Assembly (NCBI GenBank): GCA_018648445.1
Contig: JABGRG010000095.1
Location: forward strand, 1 to 15,368
Length of the DNA: 15,368 bases
Source: Rhodospirillales bacterium
GTDB taxonomy: Bacteria; Pseudomonadota; Alphaproteobacteria; Rhodospirillales_A; JACZKS01
Reading direction: 5' to 3'
Shown here: positions 9,443-15,368 of the stretch, one piece after another
How positions within the stretch are numbered: position 1 is the first letter of the stretch
Layout: every line of letters begins with the position of its first letter
Program-made: the position numbers and the translations under genes
The notes under the pieces: generated by a model
Databases searched by the model: none
Seen by the model: the letters and a program-made list of their open reading frames with translations, nothing else
What the model was told of the DNA's origin: nothing

Positions 9443-10306
9443 ATGTTTTTCATCATCGGGTTTCTTGTTGTTGTTGCCAGCGTTATCGGCGGATATATGG
9501 CCGGCGGCGGACACTTGGCCGTGCTTTGGATGCCCTTCGAATTCCTCATCATCTTTGGTGCGGGAATAGGGGCGTTCATTATCGCCAATCCGAAACCGAT
9601 CCTGTCCGGCGCGGCGAAATCCTTCGGTTCGATTCTCAAGGGGTCGAAATACAACAAGGCAAGCTATCTGGAGCTTCTGGGCTGTCTGTACGCCGTTTTC
9701 CGATTGGCAAAATCGAAAGGCGATCTGGCCCTTGAAAGCCATGTGGAGAAACCCGAGGACAGCCCTTTGTTTCAATCGTTCCCCGGTTTTTCCAAGGATC
9801 ACCACTCGCTGATTTTTCTGTGCGACTACCTGCGCCTTCTAACCTTGGGCACCAGCAACGCTTTTGAGCTTGAGGGCGTGATGGAAGTGGAACTGGAAAC
9901 CCACCACGGCGAAAAACACGCAATTTCGGGGGCGGTTACGACGTTGGGCGACGCCCTGCCCGCGCTGGGCATTGTGGCGGCGGTTTTGGGTGTGATTCAC
10001 ACCATGGGGTCGATCACCGAACCGCCGGAGGTTCTGGGCCATTTGATCGGCGGCGCGCTGGTTGGAACGTTTAGCGGAATTTTGATGTCTTACGGCCTCG
10101 TTGCGCCCATGGGCAAGTCGCTGGAAAACACGTTTAACGCCGAATCGCAGTACATGACCTGCATCAAGGTCGCGCTCATTGCCCATATGCAAGGATATGC
10201 ACCTCAGGTTTCGGTCGAATTCTGCCGAAAGGTTTTGACCTCGGACGTACGACCCACATTCGCCGAGGTCGAAGAGATGGTGCAAAACATTCCGGTTCAG
10301 AGTTAA
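9443..10306 (+). CDS. motA: Flagellar motor stator protein MotA
   Basis: This 287-residue inner-membrane protein forms the proton-driven stator with MotB. Four membrane segments are visible: about 2-20, 29-49, 170-191 and 200-222. Between segments 2 and 3 is the large cytoplasmic domain that presses on FliG, with charged residues Arg87 and Glu98 close to the functional Arg90 and Glu98 of E. coli. The conserved prolines Pro173 (ALPALGIVAAVLGV) and Pro222 (LVAPMGKSLE) are present at the same numbers as in E. coli. The C-terminal FCRKVLTSDVRPTFAEVEEMV is typical. Length is normal. The ATG at 9443 has GAGGG at six bases. motB follows after 12 bases, so the two are one operon. Confidence 0.96.
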   Translation: MFFIIGFLVVVASVIGGYMAGGGHLAVLWMPFEFLIIFGAGIGAFIIANPKPILSGAAKSFGSILKGSKYNKASYLELLGCLYAVFRLAKSKGDLALESHVEKPEDSPLFQSFPGFSKDHHSLIFLCDYLRLLTLGTSNAFELEGVMEVELETHHGEKHAISGAVTTLGDALPALGIVAAVLGVIHTMGSITEPPEVLGHLIGGALVGTFSGILMSYGLVAPMGKSLENTFNAESQYMTCIKVALIAHMQGYAPQVSVEFCRKVLTSDVRPTFAEVEEMVQNIPVQS

Positions 10307-10318
10307 GGAAGCGCCTGC

Positions 10319-11332
10319 ATGGCGGACCAAGGCACCACCATCATCAAGAAGGTCAAGAAAGGCGGCCACGCTGGGGCGCACGGCGGTGCCTGGAAGGTTG
10401 CCTATGCCGACTTCGTGACGGCGATGATGGCCTTTTTCCTGTTGTTGTGGCTTTTGAACTCGGTCTCTCAGGAACAGCTTGAAGGTGTTTCCAATTATTT
10501 TGCCCCGCAAAGCACCTCGGCAACGACCAGCGGCAGTGGCGGCGTTCTCGGCGGATTAAGCATCGCCGAATCGGGCGCCCTGGGCAATCCCATCAACCGC
10601 CCACCCAGCGTGACCATGGATCTGGCACCGCCGTCGGCAGGATCGGGCGACACCTCCGAATCCGAAGAAGAAGATTCCGAAAGCAGCGCCCCCGAAAGTG
10701 ACGTCGACGAAGAAACCGCCGAGGAAGTCCTGGAGAAGATCGAGGAAGAACAGTTCAAGGAAGCCGAGGAAGCCATCAATCAGGCCATCCAAAGCATTCC
10801 TGCGCTTCAGCAAATGGCCGAAAGCCTTGTCATTGACAACACGCCGGAGGGTCTGCGAATCCAGATTGTCGATCAGGAAGGTCTGGCCATGTTCCCGCGC
10901 GGAACGGCCAATATGTTCGAGCACACAGAAAAGATGCTGAGCCTCGTCGCCAAGGTGGTCAACACGATGCCGCAGAAAATTTCCATCGCCGGGCATACGG
11001 ATGCGACCAAGTTCGTCGGCGGCGCCCGAGGTTACACCAACTGGGAGCTTTCGGCGGATCGGGCCAATTCCAGCCGCCGCGCTCTGTTACAGATGGGCAT
11101 ACCCGAAGATCGGATTTCGCGCGTTGTCGGCAAAGCCGCCGAGGATCCGTTTATGAAGGACGATCCCAATCACGCGCGCAATCGGCGAATTTCCATTATT
11201 TTGCTGCGAGGAACCGGCGAAACTGAAGGTTCGGGCGAATCGGGAGAGACGGGAGAGACGGGAGATACCGGCGAGGCTGGAGAGTCGGGTACCCCCCTTC
11301 CCCCGCCCCCGGCAGGGCTTGAAGCCGGTTGA
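10319..11332 (+). CDS. motB: Flagellar motor stator protein MotB with acidic linker and Gly-rich tail
   Basis: This 337-residue protein anchors the stator to peptidoglycan and carries the proton-accepting aspartate. Residues 9-24 are a basic, cytoplasmic N-terminus (IKKVKKGGHAGAHGGA). A single membrane helix spans about 29-50, with the essential Asp31 in YADFVTAMMAFF. A very acidic linker (about 105-155) includes SESEEEDSESSAPESDVDEE. The periplasmic OmpA-like domain (about 180-300) shows IAGHTDATKF, NWELSADRANSSRRAL and HARNRRISIILL. The tail after about 301 is low complexity: glycine at every third residue (GESGETGETGDTGEAGES) and then PLPPPP, an unusual addition. The ribosome site AAGGA precedes the ATG by nine bases. 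motA is directly upstream. Confidence 0.95.
   Translation: MADQGTTIIKKVKKGGHAGAHGGAWKVAYADFVTAMMAFFLLLWLLNSVSQEQLEGVSNYFAPQSTSATTSGSGGVLGGLSIAESGALGNPINRPPSVTMDLAPPSAGSGDTSESEEEDSESSAPESDVDEETAEEVLEKIEEEQFKEAEEAINQAIQSIPALQQMAESLVIDNTPEGLRIQIVDQEGLAMFPRGTANMFEHTEKMLSLVAKVVNTMPQKISIAGHTDATKFVGGARGYTNWELSADRANSSRRALLQMGIPEDRISRVVGKAAEDPFMKDDPNHARNRRISIILLRGTGETEGSGESGETGETGDTGEAGESGTPLPPPPAGLEAG
11225..11290 (+). repeat. Short tandem repeat encoding collagen-like Gly-X-Y triplets in motB
   Basis: Near-repeats of a 9-base unit such as GGGAGAGAC lie between about 11225 and 11290. They encode consecutive triplets GES, GET, GET, GDT, GEA, GES. A run of pyrimidines encoding PLPPPP follows (about 11293-11312). 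Such repeats can change copy number by slippage in multiples of three bases, which would lengthen or shorten the MotB tail without a frameshift. Confidence 0.75.
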
Positions 11333-11339
11333 CGTTATC

Positions 11340-11358
11340 GGGCAACGTGAAATTGCCC
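11340..11358 (+). other. Small hairpin between motB and bpt
   Basis: GGGCAA (11340-11345) and TTGCCC (11353-11358) form a 6-bp stem with a 7-base loop, eight bases after the motB stop. No T-run follows, so it is not a convincing terminator. It may mark the 3' end of motAB mRNA, or bpt may be cotranscribed with motAB across the 44-base gap. Confidence 0.35.
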
Positions 11359-11376
11359 CGCTGAAAGAAGCAACCA

Positions 11377-12096
11377 ATGCGACACGAAGCGATCCTGGGA
11401 AGCCGCTTCTTCTTCGCGACTGGCCTAATGCCGTGTCCCTATCTTCCGGGGCGGCTTGAGCGCCGGGTCGTGACCGAGCTTGCGGGCCGGGATGCGCCCT
11501 TGTTTCACGACATCCTTTCACAAGCCGGTTTCCGTCGCAGCCATGACATCGTCTATGCACCCGCCTGCCCGGACTGTTCCGAATGCAAAGCCGTTCGCGT
11601 GATTTCGGGACGCTTCAAACCGACGAAATCCATGCGCCGCGTGTTGAATACGAACGCCGATCTGGCCGTCGAGACTGTGCCCCCCACCGCCACCGACGAG
11701 CAATTCGCGCTATTTTCCACCTATCAGTCATCCCGCCACCGATCCGGCGAGATGGCGCGCATGGATGATGCCGATTATCAGGCGTTGATCGAAAACAGTC
11801 CGGTGGAAACCCGCCTGGTCGAATTCCGCGATCCTGATGGAGCGCTGATCGCTTGCTGTCTGGTTGATCGTCTGGGCGACGGTTTGTCTGCAGTGTACAG
11901 TTTTTTCGATTCGACGTCGGCGCAGCGCAGCCTCGGCACGCACATGATCCTTTGGACCATCGGCGAAACCCAACGCCACAAACTACCCTACACCTATCTC
12001 GGATATTGGATCGCGGACTGCCAGAAGATGGCCTACAAGGCCCGCTTCCGTCCCGTGGAAGCCTATACCACGGAAGGCTGGAAAGCCCTTACCTGA
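11377..12096 (+). CDS. bpt: Aspartate/glutamate leucyltransferase (Bpt, N-degron pathway)
   Basis: This 239-residue cytoplasmic enzyme belongs to the ATE1/Bpt family. Bacterial Bpt transfers leucine from leucyl-tRNA to proteins with N-terminal Asp or Glu, marking them for ClpS and ClpAP. The N-terminal ATE domain shows MPCPYLPGR (18-26), GFRRSHDIVY (51-60) and CPDCSECKAVRV (64-75). The C-terminal GNAT-like domain includes SFFDS, SLGTHMILWTI, YTYLGYWIADCQKMAYKARF and RPVE. Cysteines 20, 64, 67 and 70 are at positions conserved in the family. Length matches bacterial Bpt (about 230-250) rather than eukaryotic ATE1. The ATG at 11377 has only a weak ribosome site. clpS and clpA are not in the window. 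The gene converges on bioY with a three-base gap between stops. Leu rather than Arg as donor is a family inference. Confidence 0.93.
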   Translation: MRHEAILGSRFFFATGLMPCPYLPGRLERRVVTELAGRDAPLFHDILSQAGFRRSHDIVYAPACPDCSECKAVRVISGRFKPTKSMRRVLNTNADLAVETVPPTATDEQFALFSTYQSSRHRSGEMARMDDADYQALIENSPVETRLVEFRDPDGALIACCLVDRLGDGLSAVYSFFDSTSAQRSLGTHMILWTIGETQRHKLPYTYLGYWIADCQKMAYKARFRPVEAYTTEGWKALT

Positions 12097-12104
12097 CCCT
12101 CAGG
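12092..12104. other. Palindrome joining the stop codons of bpt and bioY
   Basis: CCTGA (12092-12096) and TCAGG (12100-12104) are perfect inverted repeats around CCC. The left arm contains the bpt TGA and the right arm the bioY TGA on the opposite strand. The stem is only five base pairs and has no T-run, so it is unlikely to terminate transcription alone. The convergent genes therefore end without visible separation. Confidence 0.6.
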
Positions 12105-12696
12105 CGCGCCGCTTGAGAAAATGCCACGAAGCGGCCAGCAAAGCCGCCGCCAGCGCAATTTTCAATGCGGCTCCCGGCAGGAAGGGAAGCACGCCAGCAC
12201 TAAATGCCGCCGACGGGCCAATCAGCGTGGACAGCCACGCAAAGCCGCAAGCGAAAATAAGCGCCGTGCCGATCAACATCGCGGCCAACCCCGAGAAAAG
12301 ATTTCGGTCCCAGCCACGGCGGGCGAGCAAGCCCACGACATAACCCGACACCAGGAAGCCCGCCAAATATCCACCGGTCGGTCCCGCCATATAGGCAAGG
12401 CCGATGCCCGTGGCGGGGGTTCCGGCGAAAACCGGCAGCCCGGCCGCTCCCTCAGCCAGATAGAGCGCGATGGTGGCGACGCCCAGACGCGGACCATAGG
12501 CCATGGCGATGACAAGAACGGCGAACGTCTGCATGGTCATGGGGACCGGCCAGAACGGCACCTGCATCTTGGCCGAAATCGTCAGCAATGCGGTTCCGGC
12601 GAGCGCCAAAAGGGCCTGGCGCAGGAAGCCCGCGCTTTCACTCGCCGACCAGACGGCGGAAACCAAAGTGGGTTGGGCGGCTGTCTGATCTCGCAT
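12100..12696 (-). CDS. bioY: Biotin transporter BioY (ECF S component)
   Basis: This 198-residue membrane protein is the substrate-binding component of an energy-coupling-factor biotin importer. About six hydrophobic segments are visible. BioY hallmarks are AKMQVPFWPVPMTMQTFAV (near 44-62), EGAAGLPVFAG and AGPTGGYLAGFLVSGYVVG. No bioM or bioN lies beside it, so it either works alone, as some BioY proteins can, or uses components encoded elsewhere. The ATG at 12694-12696 is chosen because GGAG lies six bases before it. The ATG at 12708 and TTG at 12711 have no ribosome site. It lies 69 bases after parC on the same strand and could be cotranscribed with it. No TTATMKATAA-like BioR box was seen upstream. 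Substrate is by family. Confidence 0.93.
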   Translation of the reverse strand: MRDQTAAQPTLVSAVWSASESAGFLRQALLALAGTALLTISAKMQVPFWPVPMTMQTFAVLVIAMAYGPRLGVATIALYLAEGAAGLPVFAGTPATGIGLAYMAGPTGGYLAGFLVSGYVVGLLARRGWDRNLFSGLAAMLIGTALIFACGFAWLSTLIGPSAAFSAGVLPFLPGAALKIALAAALLAASWHFLKRRA

Positions 12697-12765
12697 CGTC
12701 GACTCCATCAATTCGCGTTAAGTCCCATTAAACCGGGCACCGTCTTCCTATCAGGCAACGGGGGT

Positions 12766-14994
12766 TCATGTAAACCGGTTGGAGCGCGGAAAACCGACAG
12801 GAGGCAGACGGCCCGCCTGCCCGCGCTTGCCGCACCAGTCGACCAGACGGGTCTCGGTCCGTGTACGCGAACCGGCCTGCCAGGACAATCCATCCTCCAA
12901 CTTGAGGGTTCTGGCGTCGGCCAAACCGCCCTTGGCGTAGCGTTGCAAAATAACGCCGCGGCCCCGGGTCATCACCGGTATTTCGTCCAGCGGGAAGATC
13001 AGCATTTTGCGATTATCGCCGATAAGGGCCAGCGAGTCGGCGGCATCTTCGATGGGAATGCAAACGGCGGCTTCTTCGCCGTCCGGCAGGTTCAACACCT
13101 GTTTGCCCGTGCGCGTCTGGGCGACCACGGCATTTTCCTCAACCACGAATCCCCTGCCCTTTTCCGACGCGATCAGGATTTTCCGGTCGGGCTTGTGAAC
13201 CATCAGATTGAGCAGATCGTGGCCATTGGTCAGTTCGATCATCAGGCGCAGCGGCTCACCATGGCTCCGTCCGCCCGGCAGCTTGTCACAGGCCAGCGTG
13301 TAAAAGCGGCCATTGGTGGCGAAGACGACCAGCTTGTCGGTGGTTTGGGCATGAATGGCGAACTTGGCCTTGTCGCCTTCCTTGTAGCGCACCTCGCCCG
13401 CGTCCTCGATATGGCCTTTGACGCCCCTGATCCAGCCTTTCTCGGAACAGATCACGGTAATGGGCTCGCGTTCGATCATGGCTTCCAGCGGAACGACAAC
13501 GGCGCTGGGCGCACTGCCGATCTCGGTTCGCCTGCGGCCCAGTTCCGTGTTTGGCCCGAACTGCTTTTTCACCGAGGATATTTCACTCGCGATCACCTTG
13601 CGCCGACGTTCCTCGTCGCCCAGAAGATCGCGGATGTCCGCGCCTTCGGCCGTAAGTTCGTCGTGTTCCCCGCGGATGGCCTGCTCTTCCAGTTTGCGCA
13701 GGTTGCGCAGGCGCATGTTCAGAACAGCCTCGGCCTGAATGTCGGTCAGCTTGAACGTGCGGATCAATTCGGCCTTCGGTTCGTCTTCCTCGCGGATAAT
13801 CCGGATAATTTCATCAAGGTTCAGATACGCGATCAGCAATCCACCGAGAATTTCCAGCCGCCGCTCGATCTTTTCCAGACGGAATTCCGAGCACCGCACC
13901 AGAACCTCGTGCCGGTGCGCCAGAAACTCGGCCAGCACGTCGCGCAGGTTCATCACGCGCGGGGTGTTGTCGGCGCCCAGCACGTTCATGTTCAAGCCGA
14001 AGCGGATTTCCAGATCGGTCTGGCGGAACAGATGTTCCATCAGGTGGTCGGGATCGACGGTGCGGTTCTTGGGCTCCAGAATCAGGCGCACGATGTCGGT
14101 CGACTCGTCGCGGATATCGGCCAGCAGCGGGAACTTGCGTGCGATCATCAACTCGGCGATTTTCTCGACAATACGCGCCTTGGGAACCTGATACGGCATC
14201 TCGGTGATGACGATCTGGTACGCGCCGCGGGTTAGCTTTTCAACTTCCCAGCGGGCGCGAAGGCGAAAACCGCCACGCCCCGTGCGATAGGCTTCGAGAA
14301 TCGATTCCGACGATTCGACCAACACGCCGCCCGTGGGAAAGTCAGGCCCCGGAACCAGCGACACCAGCTTTTCGATGGTGGCATTGGGAAACTTGTTCAG
14401 GTGGATGGCCGCATCGCACAGTTCGCCCAGATTATGGGGTGGGATGTTGGTCGCCATGCCCACCGCGATGCCCGACGACCCGTTGGCCAGCAGATTGGGA
14501 AAGCGCGCGGGAAGAACTACCGGTTCGTCGTCTTCGCCGTCATAGGTCTCGCGAAAATCGACGGCGTTCTTGTCAATGCCGTCCAGCAACGCCCAGGCAA
14601 CCTCGGTCAGCCGCGCTTCGGTGTAGCGCATGGCCGCCGGATTATCGCCGTCGATATTGCCGAAATTGCCCTGCCCGTCGACCAGCGGGTAGCGCACCGC
14701 AAATTCCTGCGCCAAACGAACCAGCGCTTCGTACACCGCCGAATCGCCGTGCGGATGATATTTACCGATCACATCGCCGACCACGCGCGCGCACTTCTTG
14801 AACCCCGACCCGGGGTCCATCTTGAGCTGCCGCATGGCAAACAAAAGCCGCCGGTGAACCGGCTTAAGCCCATCGCGCACGTCGGGCAACGAGCGCGACA
14901 TAATGGTCGAAAGCGCATAGGAAAGGTAACGCTCGCCCAACGCATCGGCGAGCGGGGTATCGCGGATTTCTCCGATCGGAGCCGTCTTGGTCAT
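12766..14994 (-). CDS. parC: DNA topoisomerase IV subunit A
   Basis: This 742-residue type IIA topoisomerase subunit, with ParE, decatenates daughter chromosomes. The N-terminal breakage-reunion domain shows [30 protein letters not shown] (41-51) and [13 protein letters not shown] (78-90), with the catalytic Tyr124 in AMRYTEARL. Ser85 and Glu89, at the quinolone-sensitive positions (E. coli Ser80 and Glu84), are the usual unmutated residues. A coiled-coil region follows, then a C-terminal GyrA-like propeller of about five repeats ([45 protein letters not shown]). The short propeller and absent GyrA-box pattern favour ParC over GyrA. The ATG at 14994 has GGA at six to seven bases. The open frame runs 33 codons further, into a region without family similarity. 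parE is not in the window. Confidence 0.94.
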   Translation of the reverse strand: MTKTAPIGEIRDTPLADALGERYLSYALSTIMSRSLPDVRDGLKPVHRRLLFAMRQLKMDPGSGFKKCARVVGDVIGKYHPHGDSAVYEALVRLAQEFAVRYPLVDGQGNFGNIDGDNPAAMRYTEARLTEVAWALLDGIDKNAVDFRETYDGEDDEPVVLPARFPNLLANGSSGIAVGMATNIPPHNLGELCDAAIHLNKFPNATIEKLVSLVPGPDFPTGGVLVESSESILEAYRTGRGGFRLRARWEVEKLTRGAYQIVITEMPYQVPKARIVEKIAELMIARKFPLLADIRDESTDIVRLILEPKNRTVDPDHLMEHLFRQTDLEIRFGLNMNVLGADNTPRVMNLRDVLAEFLAHRHEVLVRCSEFRLEKIERRLEILGGLLIAYLNLDEIIRIIREEDEPKAELIRTFKLTDIQAEAVLNMRLRNLRKLEEQAIRGEHDELTAEGADIRDLLGDEERRRKVIASEISSVKKQFGPNTELGRRRTEIGSAPSAVVVPLEAMIEREPITVICSEKGWIRGVKGHIEDAGEVRYKEGDKAKFAIHAQTTDKLVVFATNGRFYTLACDKLPGGRSHGEPLRLMIELTNGHDLLNLMVHKPDRKILIASEKGRGFVVEENAVVAQTRTGKQVLNLPDGEEAAVCIPIEDAADSLALIGDNRKMLIFPLDEIPVMTRGRGVILQRYAKGGLADARTLKLEDGLSWQAGSRTRTETRLVDWCGKRGQAGRLPPVGFPRSNRFT

Positions 14995-15126
14995 TCGAAT
15001 TCCGTAAAGGGTTATCGTTCGCGATAGAAATACCACATGTAGTGCCCGAGCGCACCACCTTATCAATGTGTGGCGGCGGGATGGGGTTTTCAAATTACCG
15101 GGTGTTTGCGCAACATTAGAAAAGAA

Positions 15127-15155
15127 TTGACAATCATTTGATGCTGCTAATGATT
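15127..15155 (+). promoter_or_regulatory. Promoter with overlapping inverted-repeat operator
   Basis: TTGACA (15127-15132) is a perfect -35 box; AATGAT (15149-15154) is a 4-of-6 -10 box at 16 bases. AATCATT (15132-15138) and AATGATT (15149-15155) are perfect inverted repeats with a 10-base spacer, laid over the promoter as a repressor site would be. TGACAATCATTTGAT (15128-15142) resembles half of a Fur-type box at about 10 of 15 positions against the 7-1-7 consensus. The predicted transcription start is within a few bases of the ATG at 15163, so the mRNA may be leaderless. Confidence 0.5.
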
Positions 15156-15162
15156 CGTCTAC

Positions 15163-15368
15163 ATGAACTCATTCCGGTGTTTCCCTCTTCTTTTCACGCT
15201 GGCGACGGTCCTTGCGGCAAGCGGTGCCGAGGCCGCCGAGAAATTTTGGTTTGTTACCACCACGGAAGCGGCCCCCCCTTACGTTATCGGAGAGGGAACC
15301 GCGGTTAAAGCCGTGCGTCCGGGCCTGACGATCGACGACCTGGGGCTTATGCCTCCTGAAGCCAAATA
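15163..15368 (+). CDS. Exported protein of unknown function (5' part only)
   Basis: An open frame starts at ATG 15163 and runs off the window after 68 codons. Residues 1-25 look like a signal peptide: MNSFR, a hydrophobic core ([14 protein letters not shown]) and a cleavage-like AEA-A before EKFWF. The mature start reads [20 protein letters not shown] and continues to [13 protein letters not shown] do not recognise the family. No ribosome site precedes the ATG, but a strong-looking promoter ends almost at it, consistent with leaderless translation. The gene is divergent from parC, with 168 bases between the starts. A Fur-like element overlaps the promoter, so control by metal is a possibility, not a finding. 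The codon use is like that of the neighbouring genes. Confidence 0.75.
   Translation, partial: MNSFRCFPLLFTLATVLAASGAEAAEKFWFVTTTEAAPPYVIGEGTAVKAVRPGLTIDDLGLMPPEAK

Noticed and set aside
12729..12780. Direct repeat TAAACCGG between bioY and parC
   Set aside because: Two 8-base copies 44 bases apart, one inside the parC end. Too short and not placed as an operator.
12121..14235. 704-codon open frame on the plus strand
   Set aside because: It runs antisense through bioY and parC, both unmistakable. Composition is Gln, Arg, His and Gly rich without recognisable motifs, and there is no ribosome site of note.
14995..15093. N-terminal extension of ParC by 33 codons
   Set aside because: The upstream residues do not resemble topoisomerase IV, and the ATG at 14994 gives the usual short lead into [14 protein letters not shown].

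Overview
The window looks like ordinary chromosomal DNA from a flagellated alphaproteobacterium, most likely of the Rhodospirillales or a close relative. The evidence is a Ros/MucR regulator, a livKHMGF operon, a HemB of the cysteine-less Mg-type, an alphaproteobacterial MotB with a long acidic linker, a Bpt-type aminoacyl transferase and a small DUF6898-like protein. Lineage is inferred from protein resemblance only. No rRNA, tRNA, CRISPR array, insertion sequence, integrase or prophage gene was seen.

Layout. Bases 2-46 may be the tail of an upstream gene. mucR (200-643, +) follows an AT-rich region and ends at a hairpin terminator that probably also serves livF from the other side. A branched-chain amino acid ABC importer then fills 726-5633 on the minus strand, in transcription order livK (binding protein), livH and livM (permeases), livG and livF (ATPases). 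livM/livG and livG/livF overlap by 8 bases each. A perfect 15-bp hairpin separates livK from livHMGF. Upstream of livK lies a small DUF6898-like gene (5837-6079, -).

The plus-strand pair metY (O-acetylhomoserine sulfhydrylase, 6394-7686) and hemB (7704-8717) is probably cotranscribed and has a long untranslated leader. hemB converges on a flavin reductase gene (8714-9208, -), and their stop codons overlap. Next come motA and motB (9443-11332, +), the flagellar stator genes, and bpt (11377-12096, +), an N-degron leucyl-transferase. bpt converges on bioY (12100-12696, -), a biotin transporter S component; the two stop codons lie in one small palindrome. parC (12766-14994, -) encodes topoisomerase IV subunit A. 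A partial, probably exported protein begins at 15163 (+) under a strong-looking -35 box with an operator-like inverted repeat and no leader.

Most genes are core metabolism, motility, DNA topology and transport. I found no convincing new multi-gene system. The points most worth a second look are the MucR zinc site lacking its last histidine, the mutually exclusive hairpins over the metY start, the collagen-like MotB tail, the livK-livH hairpin, and the apparently leaderless promoter at the right edge.
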